From Thermoguttaceae bacterium (GTDB lineage Bacteria; Planctomycetota; Planctomycetia; Pirellulales; Thermoguttaceae), in contig JAFZNK010000300.1 in NCBI GenBank assembly GCA_017550965.1, positions 1 to 64,000 on the forward strand: a stretch of DNA of 64,000 bases, written 5' to 3'. The number at the start of each line of letters is the position of its first letter. Positions within the stretch are counted from its first letter, which is position 1. The translations under genes were made by a program, and so were the position numbers. This document shows positions 8,601 to 16,219 of the stretch, one piece after another. The notes under the pieces are model-generated. The model made no database searches and was not told the DNA's origin. It was given only the letters and a program-made list of their open reading frames with translations.

Positions 8601-9229
8601 ACGGCAATGCGGACGTTATCAGCAGCGGCGAAGAGACCTGGATCGATTCCTCTGAAGTAACAGGCGATTCTATTGTCTCGTATCGAACAAAAAACAGCGT
8701 CACGACAAAAACGACGTTCGACGCGCCCGTCGTAAATTCTATTCCTTCTGCGACCGGTCGTCTTTCCACGTTTGAACAAACGCCCGGTATGGTAAGACTT
8801 GACGTCGAATCGAACGCGACCGTCGTTCAACGATGGCGCGTCGATTGGGGCGACGGTTCGCCCAATACCGAGCTGAACGAACTTAGTTCCGCTCAAACGT
8901 TCGCGCACTATTACGCGGAAGACGGCGATTATCAAATATCGGTCGAATTAGTCGACGTCAGCGGCCTTGGTGCCGACTGTTGGTCGAGCGTCGGCAAGGC
9001 GTCGATCACGGGAATCGCGCAATCGTCAAGCGCTCTCCTGGCAATTGTCGACGAAAACAATTCCGACGATCTTGAAAAAGCGACGGAGGAAATCGCCCTG
9101 ACGATGCAAAATAGCGTCGTTGAGGAAAACGCGTCCGCTACAAATTTCGTCGCGACTGATCTCGTTCAAGACTTATTTGGACCTCGCTATTTGCGTAAAA
9201 AGGCCAGTCGGCCCCTTAATTTGCTTTAA
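5678..9229 (+). CDS. Giant Pmp-like beta-helix surface protein with PKD domain
   Basis: 1183 aa. The very basic N-terminus ends in FETLETRDLLALT (about residues 31-43), a form of the planctomycete LEPR-LLS export motif. Residues about 150-670 are a right-handed beta-helix built of repeats with GGA(I/L/V)Y and FxxN motifs, about 17 and 11 copies respectively, the pattern of chlamydial polymorphic membrane proteins. Then come an immunoglobulin-like region of the choice-of-anchor type (about 705-830), a calcium-loop-like DLNSDGNADV (about 970) and a PKD domain with DWGDGSP (about 1055). No autotransporter barrel follows; the C-terminus is basic (RYLRKKASRP). The ATG at 5678 has TAGGAG 8 nt upstream and is preferred to the TTG (5639) or ATG (5654) upstream. 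It has its own promoter and a strong terminator. Likely role: cell-surface structure or adhesion (inference). Confidence 0.85.
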   Translation: MRLPNLFRSSKPSRRQHDSLRAKLSLRRSRFETLETRDLLALTVNTADYRALAAGSSLDGSDDSAIWVDSLQDVVNANDGKITLREALDYAAQNLASGETVASTIRFSIGGKITLSNANQSLKVMSKSVTIDASDVGGVTIQGQNSLLLYVAGGTTASPVSATLKNLTFTGGKTTSPSAKGAGVQLGSNCNLIANNCSFLNNASAGSGAGIYVGAGNLTLVDCFVSNNVSQATNGKGGAVYAESGSISASRTTFADNTATNGGAVYVKSGIASFSDCFFRENHATTGDGGAINSTASVLTVDNASFLKNASGAAGGALYVDGEKESELIDVKFIGNTGVNGGAIYHDGEALAMDHAYFSENQATQNGGALYVGLNAGSKITQGSFSANVASLNGGAVYNEGALYLTGGNFDSNSAQNSGGALYSNYYFEIRDASFFNNQAVKNGGAIYNGSAISSWLLRVSIEDSTANEGAGVYNKGRIKATDSTFSNNASTLYGGGVSNLGDAFIAQSTFDNNKALGLNGAGGALLNYPNATLSLVNSTLYSNAVPEGSGGALANNGTAKIEASTIDENVAGEFGGGVYNGGSLTIQYSTVSYNVANNGGGVANVFGSSSSSVGSTFWGNKAQTNGGAFYCYGPTSFQNCAIAYNVASTTAGAAYYYSPEATSEPDFDSATVLTENVDISSVQPKNLDENVVVIDAQTYEVVDPKVYFGNMAVLDTTTQKSFIVKNVGSQRVRFSDFEEVTNADSSTFNYDLVSSSNSSIDLDNSFVLAPNDFAILTITVSPKKLGSKFVELSWKTTKLSNSGTALQGSDRIVSLAGTAEIAKSGSASTNVATLPDSDANVSFNVDGSFSISLPKAPTEQIIIYLKSSENATLWIQSGDQKVETDALSFSPSNYNVAQTVYVSLNSDYLRENGSIGDVVTVNPQILSNERNWDGASFASIILDVDNYIAFIGDNYVDLNRYADTGTTRWDLNSDGNADVISSGEETWIDSSEVTGDSIVSYRTKNSVTTKTTFDAPVVNSIPSATGRLSTFEQTPGMVRLDVESNATVVQRWRVDWGDGSPNTELNELSSAQTFAHYYAEDGDYQISVELVDVSGLGADCWSSVGKASITGIAQSSSALLAIVDENNSDDLEKATEEIALTMQNSVVEENASATNFVATDLVQDLFGPRYLRKKASRPLNLL

Positions 9230-9247
9230 CGTTTCCTAGTGATCGTC

Positions 9248-9302
9248 AAAAAGGGCGATGTTCCAACTTTCTCAATGAGAATTTGGAACATCGCCCTTTT
9301 TT
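9248..9302. terminator. Bidirectional terminator between convergent genes
   Basis: A long stem (AAGGGCGATGTTCCAA with TTGGAACATCGCCCTT) has a T-run on the 3' side of both strands. It can serve the Pmp-like gene and the hydrolase gene that ends at 9330 on the minus strand. Confidence 0.9.
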
Positions 9303-9329
9303 CACGGGAAATCCGCTCTTTATAAACGA

Positions 9330-10907
9330 TTATCGTTCATTCCACTTCCTGGCGTATTCGAGAGTAACCCGATATTTCGGAGAATCGTTTTCCGTTTGAT
9401 CCGCATATTCAATAAGCCCCCACGAACCCCATTTTGACCAGGTTCCTACGGAGGAAAAGTGACATAACGCCCCGCCGCCAATTTCTTCCCAAGCTTTGAA
9501 ATACTTGTCATAAATTGCGCCCATGCGTTCCGAACGATTAGCGGTTGTAAGAATCGAATTTAGATTCTCGTCGTCGTTAGCGACCCAAAGTCCAACAAGA
9601 TGTTGTCCGGCCTCATAGGAAACGAGTCCAAGACCGTATTGATCGGCAAGTTCCTTCTGTTTTTTCATCATGTCGATTGTTTCGGGCAAAATCTTGTTCT
9701 CCACGCGTTCAAGAACGCCGTCTAAGCCTAGTCCTAAAACTTCGTCTTTTTCTTCCGCTGAAACGCTCCATCCCACGTAAGGCGCGATCGCAAGCGCGTC
9801 CGCATGCTTCCAGGCGTCCTCAAATTTCAAAATCTGCTCGCTGACATAAGGATTCGCGGCTTGCGAAGGCAGGAGCCTGATCAAACGGTCGGCGCCGCCA
9901 AAAACGTCTTCAAAGATCGTAAAAATCTCGACGGAACGACGCGCGGTGTAAAACCACGCCGCCTCCCAGTCGGTCTCAGCCATTTCCAACGCTCTGCCTT
10001 TTTGGGCGGCTCGACGATTTTGTTCAAAGGAAAAATTCCAAACTTCGTTCGAGTATTCCAAATAGATCTGTTTTTCGGGACGGAGATTATCTTTCAGGAG
10101 AATCGCCATATTACGGACGAAATCGTCGTCGGCGTCGTCGGGAACGCAAATCCAGAGATCGGCGTCCGTTCGATTAATGAAGTCGCAAATTACCTCGTAA
10201 GGGAGCCCCGCGCGGGAGTAAACCGCGTCGTCGGGAAGAGGTCGATCTTGCCAAGTCCTTAATTTAGAACCGTTCGTCGCCTGCCAATCCATCGTTCGAA
10301 AGATCTTCATCGACTTCCATCGTTTCAAAAACTCGGGGTTCCATACGCCTGTTTCAGAACGCGAGGCCTCAGTTCCGTATCCGGGCAAATAAACGTGAAT
10401 ATTACGAACGTAATCCGACGGATCGGTTTCTTTGATTCGAACCCAAAACGAACCGTTGGAAGAATCGACGTCAATTTCAAATCGACCTTCTTTTTCGGAA
10501 ACAACCTTGGCGTTCCCAAAATCAAGTTTGCCTTTTCCTTCGTAGGTAACCGTATACACGCCAGACGGATAATGACCGCCATTAATGGTGCACAACGGAA
10601 CCTCCGCCCAGCAATTATCTTCGAGACGTTTAATCCAACCGCGTTCGTCAAGATCGAGCTCAGGGCCCTTTCCCCACCCTTCTCCTTCGCGTTGACTGAT
10701 CCATTGACGCGTCTCCAGAAAAACGTCGACAAACGGAAGTTCCGTGTTCCAATCGCAAATTCCCGCCAAATTAATTCCCATTATTGGTTCCGCAGGTAAT
10801 TTTGCACTTCCGCGCGCTTCCTGATCGTCAGCAGCTTTTAAAACGGCTCCGAAAGTTCCAAATAAAACAAAACAGCATACGCCGAAAAAAAAGGTTCTAC
10901 AAGTCAT
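9330..10907 (-). CDS. Secreted glycoside-hydrolase-like protein (clan GH-A type TIM barrel)
   Basis: 525 aa with a signal peptide (FFFGVCCFVLFGTFGAVLKA). After it comes MGINLAGICDWNTELPFVDV, an opening I recall from planctomycete proteins that databases often label cellulose-binding. Two Glu motifs fit a retaining clan GH-A active site: EYSNEVWN near residue 285 (acid/base in an Asn-Glu pair) and SYEAGQH near residue 429 (nucleophile). The length suits one TIM barrel plus a small beta domain (about residues 80-165). The protein should act outside the cytoplasm on a polysaccharide. The substrate cannot be told, and the GH-A assignment rests on these two motifs. It lies 65 nt after a lipoprotein gene on the same strand and ends at the bidirectional terminator. 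Confidence 0.65.
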   Translation of the reverse strand: MTCRTFFFGVCCFVLFGTFGAVLKAADDQEARGSAKLPAEPIMGINLAGICDWNTELPFVDVFLETRQWISQREGEGWGKGPELDLDERGWIKRLEDNCWAEVPLCTINGGHYPSGVYTVTYEGKGKLDFGNAKVVSEKEGRFEIDVDSSNGSFWVRIKETDPSDYVRNIHVYLPGYGTEASRSETGVWNPEFLKRWKSMKIFRTMDWQATNGSKLRTWQDRPLPDDAVYSRAGLPYEVICDFINRTDADLWICVPDDADDDFVRNMAILLKDNLRPEKQIYLEYSNEVWNFSFEQNRRAAQKGRALEMAETDWEAAWFYTARRSVEIFTIFEDVFGGADRLIRLLPSQAANPYVSEQILKFEDAWKHADALAIAPYVGWSVSAEEKDEVLGLGLDGVLERVENKILPETIDMMKKQKELADQYGLGLVSYEAGQHLVGLWVANDDENLNSILTTANRSERMGAIYDKYFKAWEEIGGGALCHFSSVGTWSKWGSWGLIEYADQTENDSPKYRVTLEYARKWNER

Positions 10908-10972
10908 TTATCCGTTTCCCTGAAATACATTACGTTGGAAAAAATTGACCAACCCGCGTCAAAACAAAACGC

Positions 10973-11461
10973 TTATCTCTTCGTTTTTATCATCAACGTA
11001 TGAGAGGGAACGTCGTAAACGTAAGAATCTCCCTCCGGCAACTTCGGGAGCTGAATTTGATTTTCTTTGATAATCCGTTGAAAGAATTCTTCTTCCGAAT
11101 TGGGATATCGTCCTTCCGTCGCCTGAAAAAGATTCATCGTATGCGGAATTTGCATATCAAACACGGCTCTTTCCTGGGCTTGAAAATAGGTTGAAATGGG
11201 AACGGTAATAATCGACATGGCCTCTTCTGAGGTGACGCCGTAATCCCCCTTGCCCGTCGCTCCGACTCCGGCGACTTTCATCATATATTCTTCCCCAGCG
11301 GCGTTTCGAGCGGCTTCTTCCTCTGCGGCTTTCGCCTCTTCTTCCTCTATTTGCGCTTTGACTTCTTCAGAAACAGTCGGCGGTTCAACAGATTGATCGC
11401 AACCGGCGACAAATAAAACGCTTACACAAACGAACGCGCCAAAAACACTCGTTTTTCTCAT
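10973..11461 (-). CDS. Lipoprotein, conserved in planctomycetes, unknown function
   Basis: 162 aa. A signal peptide ends in a good lipobox (VLFVAGC, Cys about residue 21), so it should be lipid-anchored. A charged helical stretch of Glu and Ala (EEEEAKAAEEEAARNAA) follows. Then comes a compact domain with VGATGKGDYG, a segment on YFQAQERAVFDMQIPHTMNL and RYPNSEEEFFQRIIKENQI, and a C-terminal YDVPSHTLMIK strand. I recall similar small lipoproteins across the Pirellulales but no known function. The ATG at 11461 has a GGGAG ribosome-binding site at normal spacing and is chosen over the one at 11476, which overlaps that site. It precedes the hydrolase gene by 65 nt on the same strand. Confidence 0.75.
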   Translation of the reverse strand: MRKTSVFGAFVCVSVLFVAGCDQSVEPPTVSEEVKAQIEEEEAKAAEEEAARNAAGEEYMMKVAGVGATGKGDYGVTSEEAMSIITVPISTYFQAQERAVFDMQIPHTMNLFQATEGRYPNSEEEFFQRIIKENQIQLPKLPEGDSYVYDVPSHTLMIKTKR

Positions 11462-11632
11462 CGCATAATCTCCCATTTTAACTCAAATAACTGTTTCTCT
11501 TTTAAATCTTAAAAAACTGATCGGCTCCAGTATCAGAAGAAAGCGTTCGAATAGTTTCAACACTCTAATTGTATCTCAGGTAAGAACGATTTCATCAGGT
11601 CGGAAGGAAAATATCAAAAGAAACAACAAAAA

Positions 11633-12505
11633 TTAACGGTTACGGTTGAATTCGTATAAGAAAATGCCCACGGAGACCCCAAGATTCAAAGAATCGACAT
11701 CCGCCCTCATTGGAATCGTTATTTTGCGATCGCATGCCGATACTTGCTCTCGCGTTAACCCCGTATATTCGTTTCCAAAAACAAACGCGGCAAGCTTGTT
11801 TTCGAAACCCTGTTTAAATTCATAGATAGAAACGGAATCGGCGTCAAGCGTCGTAGCAAAAAAAGGAACGCGCCACCGTTTGCGAACTTCCTCAATCTCT
11901 CCTAATAAATTCTTCGCCCGGTATATGCGCGTCTGTAATACGCCCCCCATTGAAACTCGAAGAGCGCGACGCGAAAAGGGATCGCAGCAACTCTCCCCTA
12001 GTACGACGGCTTCCGCTCCCAAGGCGGCCGCGCAACGAAACGCCAAACCGAGGTTGTCGGCCTTTGTCGCGTCGGGAAGAACAACCCATGCGCGTCTTGA
12101 GTCTGTTGGGGAACCGCTTTGAAAAAAGGAGTCCATTCCTTCAACTAACGTCGGAAGCTCCGCTCGCTGCCCCAGAGCTAAAACACCCTGATGAAATTCA
12201 AAGCCGAGCAGCTTATTCGCGGCGACGCGTTCGTCAACGTAATATATGGGGACAGAGTCCGGGACAAGCGAAAGACAAGCGCCAAAGCCGGACTCTTTAT
12301 GAGTCGTTAAAACAGAGGATACTTTGTAAGGAGAACGCAAAAGGCGTTCCACGACAAGAGCGCCCTCGGCGATAAAAATCGACTCGCCGCGCAACGTTCG
12401 TTCGCGAAGATTCCAATAAGGGCGTAGACGAGGATCATCGAGATCGTCTATCGTTATCACGCGACGCTTAAAAAAAACGTCGTCCGAACAAAAATCAGCG
12501 CTCAT
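11633..12505 (-). CDS. SpoU/TrmH-family RNA 2'-O-methyltransferase
   Basis: 290 aa. The C-terminal half is a SPOUT (trefoil-knot) domain that moves a methyl group from SAM to a ribose 2'-OH in tRNA or rRNA. The three family motifs are present: motif 1 KADNLGLAFRCAAALGA (about residues 153-169, with the Asn and Arg), motif 2 FVFGNEYTGLT (about 241-251, SAM-binding loop), and motif 3 ITIPMRADVDSLNLGVSVGI (about 262-281). The N-terminal part has the substrate-binding form seen in TrmH-like enzymes (FIAEGALVVERLL, HQGVLAL). The target nucleotide cannot be told. The upstream TPR gene ends 46 nt away on the same strand, so they are probably co-transcribed. Confidence 0.92.
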   Translation of the reverse strand: MSADFCSDDVFFKRRVITIDDLDDPRLRPYWNLRERTLRGESIFIAEGALVVERLLRSPYKVSSVLTTHKESGFGACLSLVPDSVPIYYVDERVAANKLLGFEFHQGVLALGQRAELPTLVEGMDSFFQSGSPTDSRRAWVVLPDATKADNLGLAFRCAAALGAEAVVLGESCCDPFSRRALRVSMGGVLQTRIYRAKNLLGEIEEVRKRWRVPFFATTLDADSVSIYEFKQGFENKLAAFVFGNEYTGLTREQVSACDRKITIPMRADVDSLNLGVSVGIFLYEFNRNR

Positions 12506-12551
12506 ATAATTCGTTTATCGCTTCGTAAAATACGGGCTAATGGGCGCGACG

Positions 12552-13388
12552 CTACTGCGACACAAGCAGTTCGCGCTTGAGTTCGTCGGCCTTTTGGAAG
12601 TCTTCGTTTGCCCCGTCAAAATCATTCATCATTTGTTTCGCCAAACCGCGAAAATGATACGCCGCCGCACATAAGGGATCGGTCTTAATCGTCGCGTCGC
12701 ACAACGCCAACGTCTTTTGCGGAGCTTTTCTACGAAGCCACGCGCTGGAACAGTAAGCTCTTACTACGCTTGATCTAGGATCGAGCAAATATGACGTCTC
12801 AAAATCAGATTCAGCGTCAGATTCGCGCCCCAACATCAACTTGGCAACGCCTCGATTATTGAAAGCTTCGGCATAAATAGACTCGCCGCCGTGTTCAATA
12901 AGGAAATCGCAGTCGCTTTCCGCTTCTTCAAAAAGCTGCGCTTCAATTTCGACGGCGCTACGCATAAGCCGAACCTGATCCGGACAATCGCCTGCCTCAA
13001 TCTTTTGGGATAACTCGTCGAGAGCCTCGTCCAACCGTTTTTGGGTCCGGAAAACGTCGATGCGTTCCAGAAAAATAGAGGTCTGCCCAGGCTCAAGTCG
13101 CTCAACCGCGTCGAGCGCTTCTAACGCCTCGTCAAGTCGTTCCGCTCTTCGTAGAGCTAGGCTGTAGCCATACCAGATTCTGGCATCTCGCGGAGAGATT
13201 TTCAGAGCTTTGAAAAACGATTCGACGGCGGATTGATAGTCGCCGATTCTAAGTTTTTTCGACGCCCGCCAACATAAAACCTTCGGGATCAGGAAGAAAT
13301 AACCAAAAAAGAAAAGCAAAACGACAACGGTCGCCAAAAGCAACACAACGTTCAAATTGCCGGAAAATAACGAGTCCGAAAGCAACAT
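12552..13388 (-). CDS. Membrane-anchored TPR protein
   Basis: 278 aa from the ATG at 13388; an in-frame GTG at 13466 would add 26 residues. One N-terminal membrane helix (LNVVLLLATVVVLLFFFGYF) is followed by four to six tetratricopeptide repeats, for example GDYQSAVESFFKALKISP, ERLDEALEALDAVERLEP, and the C-terminal AAAYHFRGLAKQMMNDFDGA. Such repeats bind partner proteins, but no partner is evident. It is upstream of the SpoU methyltransferase gene in the same direction. The domain type is clear, the function is not. Confidence 0.8.
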   Translation of the reverse strand: MLLSDSLFSGNLNVVLLLATVVVLLFFFGYFFLIPKVLCWRASKKLRIGDYQSAVESFFKALKISPRDARIWYGYSLALRRAERLDEALEALDAVERLEPGQTSIFLERIDVFRTQKRLDEALDELSQKIEAGDCPDQVRLMRSAVEIEAQLFEEAESDCDFLIEHGGESIYAEAFNNRGVAKLMLGRESDAESDFETSYLLDPRSSVVRAYCSSAWLRRKAPQKTLALCDATIKTDPLCAAAYHFRGLAKQMMNDFDGANEDFQKADELKRELLVSQ

Positions 13389-13678
13389 TACCCTAAACCG
13401 ATTCCATTTGTCAAAGATTACGAGACGTCGTATGACGTCGAAACGTCCATTCTCGCCGGCGTTCACGCCAACGGCAAAAATACCGTCAAATATGGATAGA
13501 GTTTAACAAAAATAACGCTTATTAAAAGTCAAAAGCTCCAATTTGAATAAAAATAATTAAAAAGGACCGTCGTCAAGTCGATAAAGCCAAGGAATTGACT
13601 AAGTATAAGAAACGACTGGAACGGTCGGCGCCAAACGCCTGTTGCACACTTTATTGACGACAAATCGGAAAGCCAAAT

Positions 13679-14464
13679 ATGTCAAACGATCCTCGTGACG
13701 CGGAAATTGCCGAACTTAAAGAACGAATTCGTCGTCTGGAAGACTCGTTGGCGGCGACACAATCTCTCACGGCCGTCGGCGAACTTGCGGGAACAACGGC
13801 TCACGAATTCAACAACATTTTGACGTTAACGATTAATTACGCCAAAATGGGGTTGCGCAGGCGCGACGACGAAACTCGTGAAAAAGCGTTTAATAAGATT
13901 CTTGACGCTTCTAACCGGGCGGCGAAAATAGTCGGCGTCATTCTGGGAATGGCCAGAAATCGAAAACCCGGCCGAGAACCGATCGACCTCGTCAGCCTCG
14001 TCGAAGACGTGTTGTTGCTTTTAGAACGCGAACTGACGAAATACCGAATAACAATTGAAAGAAAATTTGAAGAGATTAAACCGGTACTGGCAAACGCAAA
14101 TCAAATTCAACAGGTGCTGGTCAATTTACTGGTCAACGCTCGACAAGCGTCCCCAAACGGCGGACGTCTAATCATAAAAATAAGGCCGTGCGAAGAATCG
14201 CCGCAACATGTGGAAATAGTGATTCGCGATTTTGGAGTCGGTATTCCCAAGGAAAAGTTGCCGCGGATCTTTGACGCTTTCTATTCGACCAAACAAGGCC
14301 CCGACGAAACAGGCAAAGGCGGCTCTGGGCTCGGGCTTTCGCTGTGTAAGAGAATTATTGAAGAACATTCAGGGAAAATCAGGGTTGAAAGTACCGTCAA
14401 CAAGGGAACCGCTTTTATCATTCGTCTCCCAATCGCTCAGGAAGAAGACGAAAAAGAATCATAA
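13679..14464 (+). CDS. Soluble sensor histidine kinase
   Basis: 261 aa without membrane segments or a recognised sensor domain. A short coiled-coil (IAELKERIRRLEDSLAATQS) leads into the HisKA H-box TTAHEFNNILT (His about residue 42, the phosphorylation site). The HATPase domain is complete: N-box QVLVNLLVNARQAS (about 145), G1 IRDFGVGIP (about 182), F-box IFDAFYSTK and G2 GGSGLGLSL (about 215). It resembles NtrB-type cytoplasmic kinases whose input is a partner protein or the coiled-coil itself. No response regulator is adjacent, so it is an orphan here. The HTH-receiver protein at 47037-47618 is one possible partner in the window, though that gene has a kinase next to it. Confidence 0.93.
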   Translation: MSNDPRDAEIAELKERIRRLEDSLAATQSLTAVGELAGTTAHEFNNILTLTINYAKMGLRRRDDETREKAFNKILDASNRAAKIVGVILGMARNRKPGREPIDLVSLVEDVLLLLERELTKYRITIERKFEEIKPVLANANQIQQVLVNLLVNARQASPNGGRLIIKIRPCEESPQHVEIVIRDFGVGIPKEKLPRIFDAFYSTKQGPDETGKGGSGLGLSLCKRIIEEHSGKIRVESTVNKGTAFIIRLPIAQEEDEKES

Positions 14465-14837
14465 AATCCCGCGCTTGCGAACGACTTCTACCGAACGCGC
14501 ACCTTCTCTCAGAACAATGAGCTCCGAACAAGTCAAAAAAGTAAAAAATTTTTGAGAACGCTTTGAAAAAAGAGATAAAGAGGTTATACTAGTAGGGAGC
14601 GGCGCGTTTGGAAGGAACAAATACGCAAGCGGACAAAGATTTGTTCCAAGTTGGTTTTCGCGTCAAACCGTCATTTCTGGAGAATACGCCAAAGCGAGAC
14701 TCTTTGAGCGAGCGCCTGTTTTTAAACGTGTCTCTCCTACGCCTGAGGCGGTGTTTCGACGTTGTTTTTGTCCGTTTTGAAACGAAGACGACGTCGTCAG
14801 TGAGTTTTGTGCCTTACTAAGAAACTAGGAATAAGCG
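14465..14837. other. Intergenic region: promoter and long leader of the small membrane protein
   Basis: The first 100 nt after the kinase hold nothing clear. From the promoter at 14563-14590 a leader of about 240 nt follows, with a 9-bp inverted repeat GGAACAAAT (14614-14622) / ATTTGTTCC (14639-14647). An open frame inside the leader (from 14608) lacks a ribosome-binding site and any family look. Confidence 0.45.
14563..14590 (+). promoter_or_regulatory. Sigma70-type promoter for small membrane protein
   Basis: TTGAAA (14563-14568), 16-nt spacer, TATACT (14585-14590). Predicted start near 14597, giving a leader of about 240 nt before the ATG at 14838. Confidence 0.5.
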
Positions 14838-15020
14838 ATGTCCAAAGTATTATGCCTTTTCTCAACTGCTGTTTCGGCGCTTTTGTTACTTGTTTTCTTG
14901 CTTGACATAGCCGCCGGCGTGCCCTTTAAAAAGGCAAACACTTTGATGGATATAATCTTCATTGTTTGTTCCGCGGGAATCATCGCGTTAAGTATTCTCT
15001 GTTTTCGCAAGTTAAAATAG
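14838..15020 (+). CDS. Small two-helix membrane protein
   Basis: 60 aa, with two predicted membrane helices (about residues 7-27 and 38-55) joined by a short loop containing GVPFKKANTLMDI, and a basic C-terminus (CFRKLK). This outline, with a PF-(G/K)-A/S-MDI loop, recalls a small planctomycete membrane protein of unknown function. The start has a clear TAGGA ribosome-binding site 8-9 nt upstream. The promoter at 14563 and a hairpin at 15053-15077 bracket it as a single-gene unit. I believe it is real despite its size. No function is known. Confidence 0.7.
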   Translation: MSKVLCLFSTAVSALLLLVFLLDIAAGVPFKKANTLMDIIFIVCSAGIIALSILCFRKLK

Positions 15021-15585
15021 AAACGTCAGAACAATCCAGCGACACGCTCTTATAGCCGTTTCTTCGTACGACGGCTAATCAGAAAACAGAAAGAGGAAAG
15101 AGTTTCTCCGCCATTATTGCGACCAGGAAAAATGTCGCTGCGAGAAAAGCGAACGCCGGGCGTGCACCTGCACTAGCCGTTTGGTGGCGTTGGCTTACGC
15201 TGATGGTTGACCATCCGGGCAAAAATTTATGGAGAAACTCCTCCAACTCTCATTATAGTTGATCTCGTGTGGAATTCAACGTCTAAAATTAGTTTCTCTA
15301 GACATTTTTATTCAGTCTTTATCAATTATAACGAATGTTCCAATAGCAAATTGGGGATAAAAACAGGCCGGGAGCGCCAACCTTTTTTTAAAAAAACTCT
15401 TAAAATACGCGCGGATTTATCGGTTTCAGAGTATAATAGAGACGCGTGGGCTGTTGTCGCCTAATCGAAGAATCGGGTAAATCGCCGCTCCGTAGAAGAG
15501 GTCGCCAAGGCTTTTTCTTATTCCCCTCCCAATCATTCGGAATCGTCAAAGGTTTCCTAACGCGTCGCGTTAAATTAAATAAATC
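15021..15585. other. Intergenic region with hairpin; no supported gene
   Basis: 565 nt. A TAGCCGT/ACGGCTA hairpin (15053-15077) follows the small membrane protein but lacks a T-run. A TATAAT at 15432-15437 could belong to the next gene, although no good -35 box is visible. An open frame starting with TTG at 15207 has no ribosome-binding site and an unconvincing protein, so I leave it out. Confidence 0.4.
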
Positions 15586-16047
15586 ATGAACAAATCAAAA
15601 TATGAACTGGTAACTTCGATCGATCAGGCTCCGTCGGCAACCATAACTCAACGGGTCGAATCGCAATCGGAAGTTCCCGACCTTCTGCGTCAATTGATCC
15701 TTGCGCAAACGAGACAGAACGAGTTGTTGCAAGAAATTGCGAATCAATTGACGGCTTCACAGCGGCAGCGAAATCTCGAACTGGCCCAGTGGAAGCGCGC
15801 TAATCCTGTTCTTGCCAATTCATGTAGAATGGCGGCAGAGTGTCTTGGAAAACTCCAAACGGATTTCCTGACGTCGTTGGCATACGACGTCGACGACAAT
15901 TTTGAAGATCTGCAAGGCAACGAATACTTGCTCAACGAGTTTTTCGAAAAATACGGTCCCCGAATAGTACATTTGAATACTATTTTACAGACGTTGACGG
16001 TCCTTGGCAACGCGCCCGACGTTACTAATTCCGTCTCGAACAACTGA
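15586..16047 (+). CDS. Coiled-coil protein conserved in planctomycetes, unknown function
   Basis: 153 aa, no signal or membrane segment. Residues about 25-75 form a helix rich in Gln, Leu and Arg (LLRQLILAQTRQNELLQEIA) that probably makes a coiled coil. A helical C-terminal domain has LGKLQTDFLTSLAYDVDDNF, then LNEFFEKYGPRIVHLNTIL. I recall the same order (LLRQ...QN.LL, KLQ..FL..L...V..N, F...YGP...HLN..L..L) in uncharacterised planctomycete proteins. A two-hairpin terminator follows. Function unknown; a scaffold or partner-binding role is only a guess. Confidence 0.7.
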   Translation: MNKSKYELVTSIDQAPSATITQRVESQSEVPDLLRQLILAQTRQNELLQEIANQLTASQRQRNLELAQWKRANPVLANSCRMAAECLGKLQTDFLTSLAYDVDDNFEDLQGNEYLLNEFFEKYGPRIVHLNTILQTLTVLGNAPDVTNSVSNN

Positions 16048-16054
16048 CAGTCGT

Positions 16055-16133
16055 ACGAGTTTGGTCAAACTCGTCCTTTGTCCTAACGCCCTTTTTCGTC
16101 CAACGCTACAATGTGTGGCGTTGGACGCTTTTT
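16055..16133 (+). terminator. Double hairpin with rho-independent terminator
   Basis: First an 8-bp hairpin ACGAGTTT/AAACTCGT (16055-16074), then a 10-bp stem CGTCCAACGC/GCGTTGGACG (16097-16127) followed by CTTTTT. The second is a classic terminator for the coiled-coil gene. Confidence 0.85.
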
Positions 16134-16219
16134 AACGGGTTGTCCGGTCTCCTTCCGTCTTTTTTCGTTATTTACGAATATATTAGACGGTCGTCAAAAA
16201 ATTTCAACGTACAAACGAG

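Noticed and set aside
14608-14820. 70-codon frame with TTG start in the leader of the small membrane protein
   Set aside because: No ribosome-binding site, composition unlike neighbouring genes, and it spans an inverted repeat.
15207-15464. 85-codon TTG-start frame
   Set aside because: No ribosome-binding site and no family resemblance; the region looks like an AT-rich gap.
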